The notes under the pieces: generated by a model
What the model was told of the DNA's origin: nothing
The model's database searches: none
Seen by the model: the letters and a program-made list of their open reading frames with translations, nothing else
Assembly (NCBI RefSeq): GCF_017309955.1
Contig: NZ_CP021247.1
Coordinates: 248,001 to 312,000, forward strand
Reading direction: 5' to 3'
DNA from: Novosphingobium sp. KA1
GTDB taxonomy: Bacteria > Pseudomonadota > Alphaproteobacteria > Sphingomonadales > Sphingomonadaceae
DNA length: 64,000 nt
Shown here: positions 33,136 through 42,316 of the stretch, piece by piece
Layout: each line of letters begins with the position of its first letter
Numbering within the stretch: the stretch's first letter is position 1
Position numbers and translations under genes: made by a program

Positions 33136-33924
33136 ATGACCCGCCAACCCAGCTTCTACATTCCCCACGGCGGCGGCCCCTGCTTCTTCATGCCCGATCC
33201 GCAGGGCAACTGGACCTCGATGGCCGAGTTCCTGCGCTCGCTGCCCACCCGCCTGCCCGAGCCGCCCAAGGCCATCCTCGTGGTTTCGGGTCACTGGGAA
33301 ACGCAGGGCTTCGCCTTCACCGGCGCCGAAACCCCCGCGCTGCTGTTCGACTATTACGGCTTCCCGCAGCACACCTACGAGCTGCGCTTCGACGCCCCCG
33401 GCGCTCCCGATCTGGCGAGCGAAGCGGCACGGCTGCTGCGCGAGGCAGGCTTCACCGCCGGTCTCGACAGCCAGCGCGGCTACGACCACGGCGTTTTTGT
33501 CCCGCTCAAGGTATCGTGGCCCGAGGCCGAGGTGCCGGTCGTCGAGATGTCGCTCGACCGTTCACTCGATCCGGCGCTGCACCTCGCCGCCGGCAAGGCG
33601 CTCGCGCCGCTGCGCGATCAGGGCGTGCTGATCGTGGGTTCGGGCATGAGCTTCCACAACATGCGCGGCTACGGCAATCCCGCATCCACCGCGCCCTCGC
33701 AGACGTTCGACGCCTGGCTCACCGCCGCCGCGACGAGCGATGCCGAAACCCGCGCCGCAGCGCTCACCGGGTGGGCCGAGGCTCCGGGCGGCCGCTTCTC
33801 GCACCCCCGCGAGGAACATCTCTTGCCACTGATGGTGGCCGCCGGGGCATCGGAAGAGGCAGGCGAGAAAGTCTACTCCGATCTCGTGCTAGGCACGGCG
33901 ATCTCGGCCTTCCAGTTCAACTGA
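33136..33924 (+). CDS. LigB/DODA-type extradiol ring-cleavage dioxygenase
   Basis: 262 residues. Begins FYIPHGGGPCFF with the first metal histidine; VVSGHWET supplies the second, and GYDHGVFVPLKVSWPEA, IVGSGMSFHNMRGYG and the late HPREEHLLPL complete the class III pattern seen in YgiD/4,5-DOPA dioxygenase. It cleaves catechol-type rings using Zn or Fe; the true substrate is unknown. Probably co-transcribed with doxX under the LysR regulator. Confidence 0.9.
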   Translation: MTRQPSFYIPHGGGPCFFMPDPQGNWTSMAEFLRSLPTRLPEPPKAILVVSGHWETQGFAFTGAETPALLFDYYGFPQHTYELRFDAPGAPDLASEAARLLREAGFTAGLDSQRGYDHGVFVPLKVSWPEAEVPVVEMSLDRSLDPALHLAAGKALAPLRDQGVLIVGSGMSFHNMRGYGNPASTAPSQTFDAWLTAAATSDAETRAAALTGWAEAPGGRFSHPREEHLLPLMVAAGASEEAGEKVYSDLVLGTAISAFQFN

Positions 33925-33931
33925 ACCCAGG

Positions 33932-33961
33932 AGCGGGCAGGCTTGAACCTGCCCGCTTCTT
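33932..33961 (+). terminator. Rho-independent terminator
   Basis: AGCGGGCAGG (33932-33941), loop CTTGAA, CCTGCCCGCT (33948-33957), then TCTTTC, directly after the dioxygenase stop. Confidence 0.8.
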
Positions 33962-34145
33962 TCAGTTCAGCAATTCGCAGCGGTTCCGCCCTCAGCGCTT
34001 GGCCGCATGGAGCGGGCCAGTCCCGGTCGCCTCCCCGCCCCGGCTCACTGGAAATCGAACAGCCTCCGTTGCTCCCCTTGAACATCCTAAAATTCGTGAA
34101 AACACCCAGAGCGATGACGGGAATTTCAGCCGATACCGAGATGGA

Positions 34146-34733
34146 TCAGGGCAGGATCTCGATCGGCGTGCCATCGCCCACGGACTGCCAGAGCATCTCG
34201 ATCTGAGCGTTGGATACCGCGATGCAGCCATCGGTCCAATCGCCCGCAGGACGGCGATCCGACCCGTTCGGCTGGCCATGGATCATGATCATCCCGCCCG
34301 GCGAACGCCCCTGCCCGGCCGCATAGTCGCGGTCCGCCGTATTGGGGTACGAGATGTGGAGCGAGAGGTGATAGGCACTGTCCGGGTTGCCCCAGTCGAT
34401 CTGGTAGCGACCTTCGGGTGTGCGCTCATCGCCTTCGAAACGCTTGGGGCCAAGGGGCTGGTCACCCAGCTGGATATGCTCGATCACGCGGACCACGCGG
34501 CCGCCGGACCAGAGTTCCATGCGCCGCTCCGACTTGTCGACGCGGATCAGGTCGATCGGCGGAAGCGGTTCGGCCCGCACCGCCGATGCCCCCAGCAAAA
34601 GCAAAAGCGGCGCGAGAATGATCCCGCGCCGCTTTTCGACTTGCGCGAAGATGCCGAGGCATCCCCGCAAGGCAGCGCTCAAACGCCGCGCCGGCCGGGT
34701 CAGGGTTCGCCGGGTTTCCCACAACGAACCCAC
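34146..34733 (-). CDS. Exported L,D-transpeptidase family protein (YkuD domain)
   Basis: 195 residues. A basic N-terminus and hydrophobic stretch (GIILAPLLLLLGASAVRA) lead to a YkuD domain with LIRVDKSERRMELW, TPEGRYQIDW and the active-site region MIMIHGQPNG ... DWTDGCIAVSN, where the cysteine is the nucleophile. Such enzymes cross-link peptidoglycan stems 3-3 or attach lipoproteins. The start is a GTG at 34733, four bases after the purA stop, so translation may be coupled to purA. The long front part makes a later start possible. Confidence 0.85.
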   Translation of the reverse strand: MGSLWETRRTLTRPARRLSAALRGCLGIFAQVEKRRGIILAPLLLLLGASAVRAEPLPPIDLIRVDKSERRMELWSGGRVVRVIEHIQLGDQPLGPKRFEGDERTPEGRYQIDWGNPDSAYHLSLHISYPNTADRDYAAGQGRSPGGMIMIHGQPNGSDRRPAGDWTDGCIAVSNAQIEMLWQSVGDGTPIEILP

Positions 34734-34737
34734 GGCA

Positions 34738-36027
34738 TCAGTCCTGGAAAGGATCGCGAACGAGGATGGTATCCTCGCGCTCGGGGCTGGTCGAAACCAG
34801 GGCCACCGGGGTCTCGATCAGTTCCTGCACGCGCTGGATGTACTTGATCGCCTGCGCGGGCAGATCGGCCCAGGAACGGGCACCGGCAGTGGTGCCCTGC
34901 CAGCCGTCCATTTCCTCGTAGATCGGCTCGACCTTGGCCTGATCGGCGGCGTGGCTGGGGAAGTAGTCCAGCACCTTGCCGTTGAGGCGGTAGCCGGTGC
35001 AGATCTTCACCTTCTCGAAGCCGTCGAGAACGTCGAGCTTGGTCAGCGCAATGCCGGTCACGCCGGAGATTGCGCAGGACTGGCGGGTCAGCACCGCATC
35101 GAACCAGCCGCAGCGGCGCTTGCGGCCGGTGACGGTGCCGAATTCATGACCACGCTCGCCCAGACGCTGGCCGGTCTCGTCTTCCAGCTCGGTCGGGAAC
35201 GGGCCCGAACCGACGCGGGTGGTGTAGGCCTTGACGATGCCGAGCACGAAGCCGGTGGCCGAGGGGCCAAGGCCCGAACCCGAAGCCGCCGTGCCCGAAA
35301 CCGTGTTCGAGCTGGTGACGAAGGGATAAGTGCCGTGGTCGACGTCGAGCAGCACGCCCTGCGCGCCTTCGAACAGGATGCGGGCGCCGGCCTTGCGGAC
35401 CTTGTTGAGGCGCTTCCACACCGGCTGGGCGAACTGGAGAACGAAAGGCGCGATCTCGCGCAGTTCGTTGATCAGTGCCTCGCGGTCAACCGGCGGCTGG
35501 TTGAAACCGGCTCGCAGCGCATCGTGGTGGGCGCAGAGACGGTCAAGCTGCGGCTCCAGCGCATCGAGGTGGGCGAGGTCGCAGACGCGGATGGCGCGGC
35601 GGCCGACCTTGTCTTCATAGGCCGGGCCGATGCCGCGGCCGGTGGTGCCGATCTTGCCCGAACCGGCCGCCGTCTCGCGCAGGCCGTCAAGGTCGCGGTG
35701 GAGCGGCAGGATCAGCGGGCAGTTGTCGGCAATCGCGAAGTTCTCGGGATTGATCTCGACGCCCTGGCCGCGCAGCTTCTCGACTTCCGACTTGAGGTGC
35801 CAGGGATCCAGCACCACGCCGTTGCCGACGATCGACAGCGTGCCGGTGACGATGCCCGAAGGCAGCAGGCTCAGCTTGTAGACCTGGTCGCCGACGACCA
35901 GCGTGTGGCCGGCATTGTGGCCACCCTGGAAACGGACAACGGCGTCGGCGCGGCTTGCCAGCCAGTCGACGATCTTGCCCTTGCCCTCATCGCCCCACTG
36001 GGCACCGATCACGGTTACGTTGGCCAT
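34738..36027 (-). CDS. purA: Adenylosuccinate synthetase
   Basis: 429 residues. Joins IMP and aspartate with GTP hydrolysis in AMP synthesis. Features: [17 protein letters not shown] at the start, [42 protein letters not shown] (in parts) and [15 protein letters not shown] 36027 has GGAG eight bases before it. The neighbouring hisZ and serA/serC on the same strand form a biosynthetic block, here interrupted by the alpha/beta hydrolase. Confidence 0.97.
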   Translation of the reverse strand: MANVTVIGAQWGDEGKGKIVDWLASRADAVVRFQGGHNAGHTLVVGDQVYKLSLLPSGIVTGTLSIVGNGVVLDPWHLKSEVEKLRGQGVEINPENFAIADNCPLILPLHRDLDGLRETAAGSGKIGTTGRGIGPAYEDKVGRRAIRVCDLAHLDALEPQLDRLCAHHDALRAGFNQPPVDREALINELREIAPFVLQFAQPVWKRLNKVRKAGARILFEGAQGVLLDVDHGTYPFVTSSNTVSGTAASGSGLGPSATGFVLGIVKAYTTRVGSGPFPTELEDETGQRLGERGHEFGTVTGRKRRCGWFDAVLTRQSCAISGVTGIALTKLDVLDGFEKVKICTGYRLNGKVLDYFPSHAADQAKVEPIYEEMDGWQGTTAGARSWADLPAQAIKYIQRVQELIETPVALVSTSPEREDTILVRDPFQD

Positions 36028-36269
36028 GGATATACTCCTCCACCCTGCCACGGTGGATCCAATAACGCCCTTCGACAGGACTCGGCGATATGGATTTGTG
36101 GTGAGGCAATCGCGCCCCGGCTTTTCGTGGGCGCCCTAAGAGGAAGGCGGGGGCCTAGTCAAGCACTGCGTGGCGCGCGCGTGTACGGTCTTGATGTGGT
36201 GTGTTCATGACGGAACATTACAGTGCCGTTTCATCTCGCCGCGATTCAGGACCAACGGAGTTTGCGACC

Positions 36270-37133
36270 ATGATGAAGCTGCCCCTGCCTTGCTTGTCCC
36301 TCTGCGCCGTGCTCCTGCTGACCACGGCGGCCACCGCGCCTGCCGGGCCGCAGGAAACCGGCATCAGCTACGGCACCGAGGCCCTGCAGACCCTCGATTT
36401 CTGGCCCGCCGCGACCAGCGGACCAGCCCCGCTGGTTCTCTTTGTCCATGGCGGCGGCTGGAAACGCGGCGACAAGGACAATGCCACCGGCCAATATAAA
36501 GTGGCGCACTACACCGGCGAGGGTTACGCCTTTGCCAGTCTCAACTATCGTCTCGTGCCGGACGCGACGGTGGAACAGCAGGCACAGGACATTGCCGATG
36601 GGCTCGCCGCGCTGCTCAAACGCGCCGATGCGCTGGGTATCGCGCGCGGAAAGGTCGTGCTGATGGGGCACAGCGCCGGCGCGCAACTGGTCGCACTGGT
36701 CGGCACCGATCCACAATATCTGCGCAAGGCCGGACTTTCCTATGCCGATGTCGCGGGCGTCATTCCCATCGACGGCGCCGCTTACGACGTGCCTTCGCAG
36801 ATGACGGACGGTCCGCGCATCATGCAGCGCACCTACGCACAGGCCTTCGGCACCGAGCCTGCCCGCCAGCGCGCCCTCTCCCCCACCGATCAGGCGGCCG
36901 CCCCCAATGCGCCGGCCTTCCTGCTGCTCCATGTGCAGCGACCGGACGGCGTGCGCCAGGCAGAGGCCCTGGAAGCGGCGCTGCGCAAGGGCGGCACCCG
37001 GGTGGAGCGCAAGGGCTTTTCCGGCGAAGGGCTGCGCGGGCACATGGAGATCAACCGGGAACTGGGCAATCCGGCCTATCCGGCAACCGCCCCGGTCGAT
37101 GCCTGGCTGAAGCAGGTGTTCGGGAAGGGTTGA
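36270..37133 (+). CDS. Exported alpha/beta hydrolase (BD-FAE/esterase-like)
   Basis: 287 residues. The signal peptide covers about the first 24 residues. The oxyanion motif HGGGW is at 60-64, the nucleophile Ser135 is in GHSAGA, and a late GHMEIN provides the histidine. The pattern matches bacterial esterase/carboxylesterase type hydrolases with an exported form. It lies on the opposite strand between purA and hisZ. Substrate unknown. The stop codon sits in the loop of the terminator hairpin. Confidence 0.85.
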   Translation: MMKLPLPCLSLCAVLLLTTAATAPAGPQETGISYGTEALQTLDFWPAATSGPAPLVLFVHGGGWKRGDKDNATGQYKVAHYTGEGYAFASLNYRLVPDATVEQQAQDIADGLAALLKRADALGIARGKVVLMGHSAGAQLVALVGTDPQYLRKAGLSYADVAGVIPIDGAAYDVPSQMTDGPRIMQRTYAQAFGTEPARQRALSPTDQAAAPNAPAFLLLHVQRPDGVRQAEALEAALRKGGTRVERKGFSGEGLRGHMEINRELGNPAYPATAPVDAWLKQVFGKG

Positions 37134-37143
37134 TCCCTTCCCG
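37121..37143. terminator. Bidirectional hairpin overlapping the hydrolase stop
   Basis: CGGGAAGGG (37121-37129), loop TTGAT, CCCTTCCCG (37135-37143): a perfect nine-pair stem between converging genes. The TGA of the hydrolase is in the loop region. There is no T-run. Confidence 0.55.
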
Positions 37144-37149
37144 CCCCGA

Positions 37150-38274
37150 TCACACCGCGACCGCCTCGCCGCCTTGCAGGATGTGCGAGCAGCCGAGCGC
37201 AATCGCATCGTCGCTTTCGGACAGCGCCGCCACCGTCACCCAGCCCACCGCACGCTGACGCGCGGCCAGCGCCGCATCGTGGCCCAGCGGCAGGAACAGG
37301 CGCTGCGGCGCTTCGGCCTTGGCGGCCAGCAGGTCCACCAGCAGGTCGGGATAGAGCGAGAAGCCGGTTGCCGATTCGGGATGGTGGCCGGTCTGGCCGA
37401 GAATGCGGTAGGTGCCGCCGCGGCCAAGGCTTCCGGCAATGCCCTCGGCATAGATCGTGAAGCCGAACCACGACTGGTACTCGAAACCATGACGTTCCGA
37501 AGGATCCAGCGTCAGGCGCGCCTTGCCGCCGACACGCGCGGCAATCTCGCGAAGACCGGCGATGCGGCCTGCCAGCGCGCCGCTGGCGTCGAACGCGGCA
37601 AGGCGCTCGATCGCGCTCTCGAACGGGCCGACGGCATAGAGCAGCGGCAGGTAGCCCTCGCCGCCCACATCGACCAGACCGCCCGCGTCCTTGGCGTCGA
37701 GCATCTGGCGCACCGCCTCGATCCGGCCAGCAGGCAGCGGCAGCGCTTCGGCCGAAAGCGTATCGACCAGATCGGGCAGCGTGAAATCGACCGAAATGCC
37801 GGTGGCCCCGGCAGCAGTGAGCGTCTCGATGGCGAGTTCGACGATCTCGGCAGCGGCGGCCACCGAATCGGTGCCGATCAGTTCGGCGCCAAGCTGCAGC
37901 CGCTCGCGGCGCGGGTCGAGGCCGTCCCCCTTGATGGTGCAGACCTGTCCCGAATAGGACAGACGCAGCGGACGCGGCACTTCGGCAAGGCCGGTGGCGG
38001 CGATGCGCGCGACTTGCGCGGTCATGTCCGAGCGTAGCGCCAGCATCCGCAAGGAAACCGGATCGACGAAACGGAACATGCGGCGCACCTGCACGCCCGC
38101 CATGCGGTGCGCGAGCGCCTTCTCGAATTCGATCAGCGGCGTCTCGACGCGCTCGTAGCCATGGCTGGCCAGCACGTCATGCGCGGCGCGGCGCACGGTT
38201 TGCGAGGCCCAGGCCTGCTGCTGAAGACGGTCGCCCAGTCCTTCGGGCAAGAGATCGCGGTCGTTATCCTGCAT
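37150..38274 (-). CDS. hisZ: ATP phosphoribosyltransferase regulatory subunit HisZ
   Basis: 374 residues, related to histidyl-tRNA synthetase but shorter, without the anticodon-binding domain. Features: LPEGLGDRLQQQAWA, YERVETPLIEFE, FRFVDPVSLRMLALRSDMTAQVARI (in parts), LSYSGQVCTI and a C-terminal GRGGTYRILG. It binds the short-form HisG for histidine feedback control. No hisG gene is in the window. It precedes purA in the direction of transcription, separated by the opposing hydrolase gene. Confidence 0.92.
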   Translation of the reverse strand: MQDNDRDLLPEGLGDRLQQQAWASQTVRRAAHDVLASHGYERVETPLIEFEKALAHRMAGVQVRRMFRFVDPVSLRMLALRSDMTAQVARIAATGLAEVPRPLRLSYSGQVCTIKGDGLDPRRERLQLGAELIGTDSVAAAAEIVELAIETLTAAGATGISVDFTLPDLVDTLSAEALPLPAGRIEAVRQMLDAKDAGGLVDVGGEGYLPLLYAVGPFESAIERLAAFDASGALAGRIAGLREIAARVGGKARLTLDPSERHGFEYQSWFGFTIYAEGIAGSLGRGGTYRILGQTGHHPESATGFSLYPDLLVDLLAAKAEAPQRLFLPLGHDAALAARQRAVGWVTVAALSESDDAIALGCSHILQGGEAVAV

Positions 38275-38333
38275 AGCGAGGGCGCCCTTAACCCGCCCGG
38301 CATCGAATGTCGAATGCGCTTAGAGTTCGATTG

Positions 38334-38506
38334 AAAAATGCCCGAGGGCATTTTTAGAGCGGCACCGGCCCACTCCCGTCCCGAAGAACACAAAAAGGTC
38401 CGGGGGACCTTTTTGCTGAGGGGGCCGACCACCCATCAGGATACACTCGTGGGAGGTCGGGTGGGGGAGTGGGCCGGTGCCGCAAAATCCGCCTGCGGCG
38501 GATTTT
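38334..38506. repeat. Inverted pair of family-A repeats forming a large palindrome
   Basis: Three hairpins: AAAAATGCCC/GGGCATTTTT (38334-38355), AAAAAGGTCC/GGACCTTTTT (38392-38414), AAAATCCGCC/GGCGGATTTT (38484-38506). The blocks GCGGCACCGGCCCACTCCC (38359-38377) and its exact complement at 38465-38483 are 19 bases long and face each other, so the whole could form a cruciform. The same unit occurs singly at 3178-3240. It lies between hisZ and the sulfotransferase stop (38517). Confidence 0.7.
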
Positions 38507-38516
38507 CAACCAAATA

Positions 38517-39263
38517 TCAACCTGCACACGCCCACGCGAACAGATCGCAATCTGCCGCATAAAAATCACGCACGAATGCTTCCTGCCGCTCGCTCAGTCC
38601 GCAAGCCCGCCGCTTCGAGGTGTTCAGACGCGGAATGCCACCGAGGCGCTCCAGCCCCGGCATGTCGGCAATCTCGTCCAGCCGATCGTAGGGCACCAGC
38701 CGATCCACCGCCAGCGCGCCGTCCGGGCCTTGCAGATACCATGCCTGTGGGCGGAAAATGTGGTCGAGATGAAACGGCGAACGTGCCCGCTGCAGATGGG
38801 CGATCGCGCAATCGACATCGCGAAATGCCTCGTAGCGCCCCCGGAACGGCTCCGAGACGATGCGGTCGCGCGTGCCGCCGGTGCGGGCATAAGCAAAGGC
38901 CGAAAGGAAGCGCTCCACCGGATCGCGGACGACCGCGAAGCTCGGCAGGTCCAGCATGCCCGGCGCCACTTTGGCGTAGTAGCGCGCCGTCGCATGCTTG
39001 ACCTGCGTGCCGTAGAGCATGTGCGACACCGATGTGCCCGCATTCTTGGGCACGTGAACGAACAGCACCCCGCGCTCGCGAATGCGCGAGAGCCGCTCCC
39101 GCCGCTTGGCATCGAGGCGCGGCGCGATGCCCCACCGGCACAGCCGCTCCGGCACATCGCTCACCAGCCGCACGCCGAACGCGTGGGCCACCAGCTTGTT
39201 CACTCCGGTCGTTCCGGTACTGCTTTGACGGACTTGTGGCATGGCTGTGACCATGCCGACCAT
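38517..39263 (-). CDS. Sulfotransferase family 2 protein
   Basis: 248 residues, no signal. The 5'-PSB loop is FVHVPKNAGTSVSHML and the 3'-phosphate motif is FAVVRDPVERFLSAF, both for PAPS binding. The family transfers sulfate to carbohydrates, and bacterial members are found in surface-polysaccharide or capsule contexts; the acceptor is unknown. The start is uncertain (39263, 39254 or 39242), and none has a clear Shine-Dalgarno. It lies between serA and hisZ, with the large palindromic repeat just after its stop. Its place in an otherwise biosynthetic block suggests insertion. Confidence 0.85.
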   Translation of the reverse strand: MVGMVTAMPQVRQSSTGTTGVNKLVAHAFGVRLVSDVPERLCRWGIAPRLDAKRRERLSRIRERGVLFVHVPKNAGTSVSHMLYGTQVKHATARYYAKVAPGMLDLPSFAVVRDPVERFLSAFAYARTGGTRDRIVSEPFRGRYEAFRDVDCAIAHLQRARSPFHLDHIFRPQAWYLQGPDGALAVDRLVPYDRLDEIADMPGLERLGGIPRLNTSKRRACGLSERQEAFVRDFYAADCDLFAWACAG

Positions 39264-39338
39264 ATGTAGTGGGCAAATTGCGGCATGTTGCAGCTATGCG
39301 TCAGGCCGCACGGGAGGCACGGCAATCCCTCGAAAACG

Positions 39339-39375
39339 GAAAAGGGGCCGGCATCCGAAGACACCGGCCCCTTCC
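39339..39375 (-). terminator. Terminator after serA
   Basis: AAGGGGCCGG (39342-39351) and CCGGCCCCTT (39364-39373) around a 12-base loop. On the minus strand, CCCCTTTTCCGTTTTCG follows. Confidence 0.75.
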
Positions 39376-39398
39376 GTTGGGAGCTATAATCCGCCCGG

Positions 39399-40985
39399 TC
39401 AGATGAACTTGAGCGCCTTGACCGTCTTCACGCCCGGAAGCGCGGTGGCCGCCTTGAGGACGTCCTCCGGCACGGCGCTGTCGACCGAAAGCAGCAGCAC
39501 GGCCTCGCCGCCGGCATCGCGGCGACCGAGGTTGAAGGTGCCGATGTTGATCGCGTTTTCGCCCAGCAGGGTGCCGATGCGGCCGATGAAGCCCGGCGCG
39601 TCCTCGTTGACGATGTACATCATGTCACCGGCGAGTTCCGCCTCGACCTTGATGCCGAACAGTTCGACCAGACGCGGTTCGCCGTTGTTGAACAGCGTGC
39701 CGGCCACCGAGCGCTCGCCCGCTTCGGTCTTCACCGAAACGCGGACCAGCGTGTGGTAATCGCCCTCGCGCTCGGTCTTCACTTCGCGCACTTCAAGGCC
39801 GCGCTCCTTGGCGAGGAACGGCGCGTTGACCATGTTCACGGTGTCCGACTGGACGCGCATGAAACCGGCCAGCACGGCGGCGGTGATCGGCTTCTGGTTC
39901 AGTTCGGCAGCCGCGCCCTCGACGTGGATCGAGATGCGGGGAACCGAATCGCGGGTCAGCTGGCCGACCATCGAACCCAGCATTTCAGCCAGCTTCATGT
40001 AGGGCTTCAGCTTCGGCGCTTCCTCGGCCGAGAGCGAGGGCATGTTGAGCGCGTTGGTGACGCCGCCGTTGACCAGGAAGTCGGCCAGCTGCTCGGCAAC
40101 CTGAAGCGCCACGTTGACCTGCGCTTCGGTGGTCGATGCGCCCAGGTGCGGGGTGCAGATGAAGTTCGGCGTGCCGAACAGCGGCGAGTCCTTGGCGGGC
40201 TCGGTCTGGAACACGTCGAGCGCGGCACCGGCGACGTGGCCGTTGTCGAGCATGGTCTTCAGCGCGGCTTCGTCGATCAACCCGCCGCGGGCGCAGTTGA
40301 CGATGCGCACGCCCTTCTTGGTCTTGGCCAGGTTCTCGGCCGAGAGGATGTTGCGGGTCTGGTCGGTCAGCGGCGTGTGCAGCGTGATGAAGTCCGCCTT
40401 TTCGAGCAGGGTGTCAAGATCGGCCTTCTCCACGCCCATTTCCACGGCGCGTTCCGGGGTGAGGAACGGGTCGAACGCAACGACCTTCATCTTCAGGCCG
40501 AGCGCGCGGCTGGCGACGATCGAGCCGATGTTGCCCGCGCCGATCAGGCCCAGCGTCTTGCCGGTGACTTCAACGCCCATGAAGCCGTTCTTCGGCCACA
40601 GGCCCTGCTGGGTCTGGGCGTTGGCTTCGGGGATCTGACGCGCGAGGGCGAAGATCATGGCGATGGCGTGTTCGGCGGTGGTGATCGAGTTGCCGAACGG
40701 CGTGTTCATCACCACGACGCCCTGGGCCGAAGCGGCCGGGATGTCGACGTTGTCGACGCCGATACCGGCGCGGCCGATCACTTTCAGGTTCTTCGCGGCG
40801 GCGAGCACTTCCTTGGTGACCTTGGTCGACGAACGGATCGCGAGGCCGTCATAATCGCCGATGCGGGCGATCAGCTGCTCGGGCGTTTCGCCGGTGATGA
40901 CGTCTACGTCGCAGCCACGAATCTCGAAGATACGGGCGGCATTGGGGTCCATCTTGTCCGAAATGAGGACGCGGGGCTTGGTCAT
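39399..40985 (-). CDS. serA: D-3-phosphoglycerate dehydrogenase
   Basis: 528 residues. First step of serine synthesis, oxidising 3-phosphoglycerate with NAD. The N-terminal catalytic part is followed by the Rossmann motif GLIGAGNIGSIVASRALG, RGGLIDEAAL and catalytic HLGASTTEAQVNVA. A middle ASB domain (MVGQLTRDSVPRISIHVEG, in parts) and a C-terminal ACT domain (MYIVNEDAPGFIGRIGTLLG, in parts) make this the long form. It lies downstream of serC on the same strand, 140 bases away, with GC-rich hairpins in the gap. Confidence 0.97.
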   Translation of the reverse strand: MTKPRVLISDKMDPNAARIFEIRGCDVDVITGETPEQLIARIGDYDGLAIRSSTKVTKEVLAAAKNLKVIGRAGIGVDNVDIPAASAQGVVVMNTPFGNSITTAEHAIAMIFALARQIPEANAQTQQGLWPKNGFMGVEVTGKTLGLIGAGNIGSIVASRALGLKMKVVAFDPFLTPERAVEMGVEKADLDTLLEKADFITLHTPLTDQTRNILSAENLAKTKKGVRIVNCARGGLIDEAALKTMLDNGHVAGAALDVFQTEPAKDSPLFGTPNFICTPHLGASTTEAQVNVALQVAEQLADFLVNGGVTNALNMPSLSAEEAPKLKPYMKLAEMLGSMVGQLTRDSVPRISIHVEGAAAELNQKPITAAVLAGFMRVQSDTVNMVNAPFLAKERGLEVREVKTEREGDYHTLVRVSVKTEAGERSVAGTLFNNGEPRLVELFGIKVEAELAGDMMYIVNEDAPGFIGRIGTLLGENAINIGTFNLGRRDAGGEAVLLLSVDSAVPEDVLKAATALPGVKTVKALKFI

Positions 40986-41005
40986 GATCTTGTTCCCTTA
41001 TCGTC

Positions 41006-41098
41006 ATCCCCGCGGATTGTGCGGGGGGCCGCTCGTCGAACGCAGCTCTGGCGCCGGGCGGAAGGAAGGAAAGCGGGGCCCCCGCCTATGCGGGGGCG
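41006..41098. repeat. GC-rich hairpins between serC and serA
   Basis: CCCCGC (41008-41013)/GCGGGG (41021-41026) and CCCCCGC (41079-41085)/GCGGGGG (41090-41096), the second with a four-base loop. Such short GC palindromes are common between genes in sphingomonads. They may attenuate or protect the transcript. Confidence 0.45.
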
Positions 41099-41125
41099 AC
41101 GCCATTTATGGTATTTCGGTCTGGT

Positions 41126-42259
41126 TCAGCCAGCCTTGACGGTGGCGTAGGCCCAGTCGAGCCACGGTCCCAGCGCCTCGATATCGGCGGTGTCGACAGT
41201 CGCGCCGCACCAGATGCGCAGGCCCGCAGGGGCATCGCGGTATCCGGCGACGTCGTAGGCCGCGCCTTCCTTTTCGAGCAGGGCCGCGAACTTCTTGATG
41301 AAGTCGGCATCGGCGCCCTCGACCGAGAGGCAGACCGAGGTCTTCGAACGGGTGCCGCTGTCGATTGCCAGATGGCTCAGCCAGTCACGCTCGGCGACGA
41401 TCTTGTCCAGCGCGTGGGCATTGGCGTTCGAACGGGCCTTGAGCCCTTCGAGACCGCCGAGGCCCTTGGCCCATTCCAGAGCGAAGATCGCATCCTCGAC
41501 GGCGAGCATCGAGGGGGTGTTGATGGTTTCGCCCTTGAACACGCCCTCTGCCAGCTTGCCCTTCGAGACAAGGCGGAACACCTTGGGAAGCGGCCATGCC
41601 GGGGTGTAGTTTTCCAGACGTTCGACCGCGCGGGGGCCCAGGATCAGCACGCCGTGGCCGCCCTCGCCGCCCAGAACCTTCTGCCAGGAGAAGGTGGCAA
41701 CGTCGATCTTGGTCCAGTCGATGTCGTAAGCGAAGACCGCCGAAGTGGCGTCGGCGAAGGACAGGCCTTCACGGTCTGCCGGAATCCAGTTGGCGTCCGG
41801 AACGCGCACGCCCGAAGTGGTGCCGTTCCAGGTGAAGAGCACGTCGTCGGACCAGTCGATCTTGTCGAGATCGGGCAGCTGGCCGTAGTCGGCGCGGAAC
41901 ACGGTGGGTTCCAGCTTGAGCTGCTTGACGGCGTCGGTAACCCAGCCCTCACCGAAGCTTTCCCAGGCCAGCGCGGTCACGCCGCGGGCGCCGAGCATGG
42001 TCCACATGGCCATCTCGAAGGCGCCGGTGTCCGAACCGGGGACGATACCGATGCGATGGGTGTCGGGCAGCTGCAGAACTTCGCGCATCAGATCGATGCA
42101 ATACGCAAGGCGCGTCTTGCCGATCTTGGCGCGGTGCGAGCGGCCGAGAGCTTCGGTGTTCAGCTTTTCGGGGGCATATCCGGGCGGCTTGGCGCAAGGA
42201 CCGGACGAGAAGTGCGGACGCGCAGGCTTGCGCGCGGGGACGCTAATAATATCAGTCAT
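41126..42259 (-). CDS. serC: Phosphoserine aminotransferase
   Basis: 377 residues, PLP-dependent, converts 3-phosphohydroxypyruvate to phosphoserine. Start RPHFSSGPCAKPPGY, then LGRSHRAKIGKTRL, LPDTHRIGIVPGSDTGAFEMA (in parts) and the PLP lysine in TFSWQKVLGGEGGHG. ATG 42259 has AAGGAGAG six bases before it, within a hairpin (42266-42281). First gene of a serC-serA unit. Confidence 0.96.
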   Translation of the reverse strand: MTDIISVPARKPARPHFSSGPCAKPPGYAPEKLNTEALGRSHRAKIGKTRLAYCIDLMREVLQLPDTHRIGIVPGSDTGAFEMAMWTMLGARGVTALAWESFGEGWVTDAVKQLKLEPTVFRADYGQLPDLDKIDWSDDVLFTWNGTTSGVRVPDANWIPADREGLSFADATSAVFAYDIDWTKIDVATFSWQKVLGGEGGHGVLILGPRAVERLENYTPAWPLPKVFRLVSKGKLAEGVFKGETINTPSMLAVEDAIFALEWAKGLGGLEGLKARSNANAHALDKIVAERDWLSHLAIDSGTRSKTSVCLSVEGADADFIKKFAALLEKEGAAYDVAGYRDAPAGLRIWCGATVDTADIEALGPWLDWAYATVKAG

Positions 42260-42316
42260 TTCTGACTCTCCTTACAGAGAGCACGCGCGGCGTTGGGACC
42301 GCGTGGCCCGGAGCCG
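42260..42316 (-). ncRNA. Candidate serC leader with two hairpins
   Basis: On the minus strand, a GC-rich stem from ACGCGGC to GCCGCGCGT is followed by CTCTC-TGTAAG-GAGAG (42281-42266), whose 3' arm contains the AAGGAGAG Shine-Dalgarno of serC. A TTGACA (42344-42339) lies upstream as a likely -35. Two hairpins with the second capturing the ribosome-binding site, in front of a serC-serA unit, resemble the serC RNA motif described for alphaproteobacteria. I could not check the consensus. Confidence 0.4.

Noticed and set aside
37150..38274. Histidyl-tRNA synthetase
   Set aside because: The protein is shorter, ends without the anticodon-binding domain and lies near purA as HisZ usually does.
41006..41098. 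CRISPR-like short repeats between serC and serA
   Set aside because: Only two unequal hairpins, no regular spacing and no cas genes.
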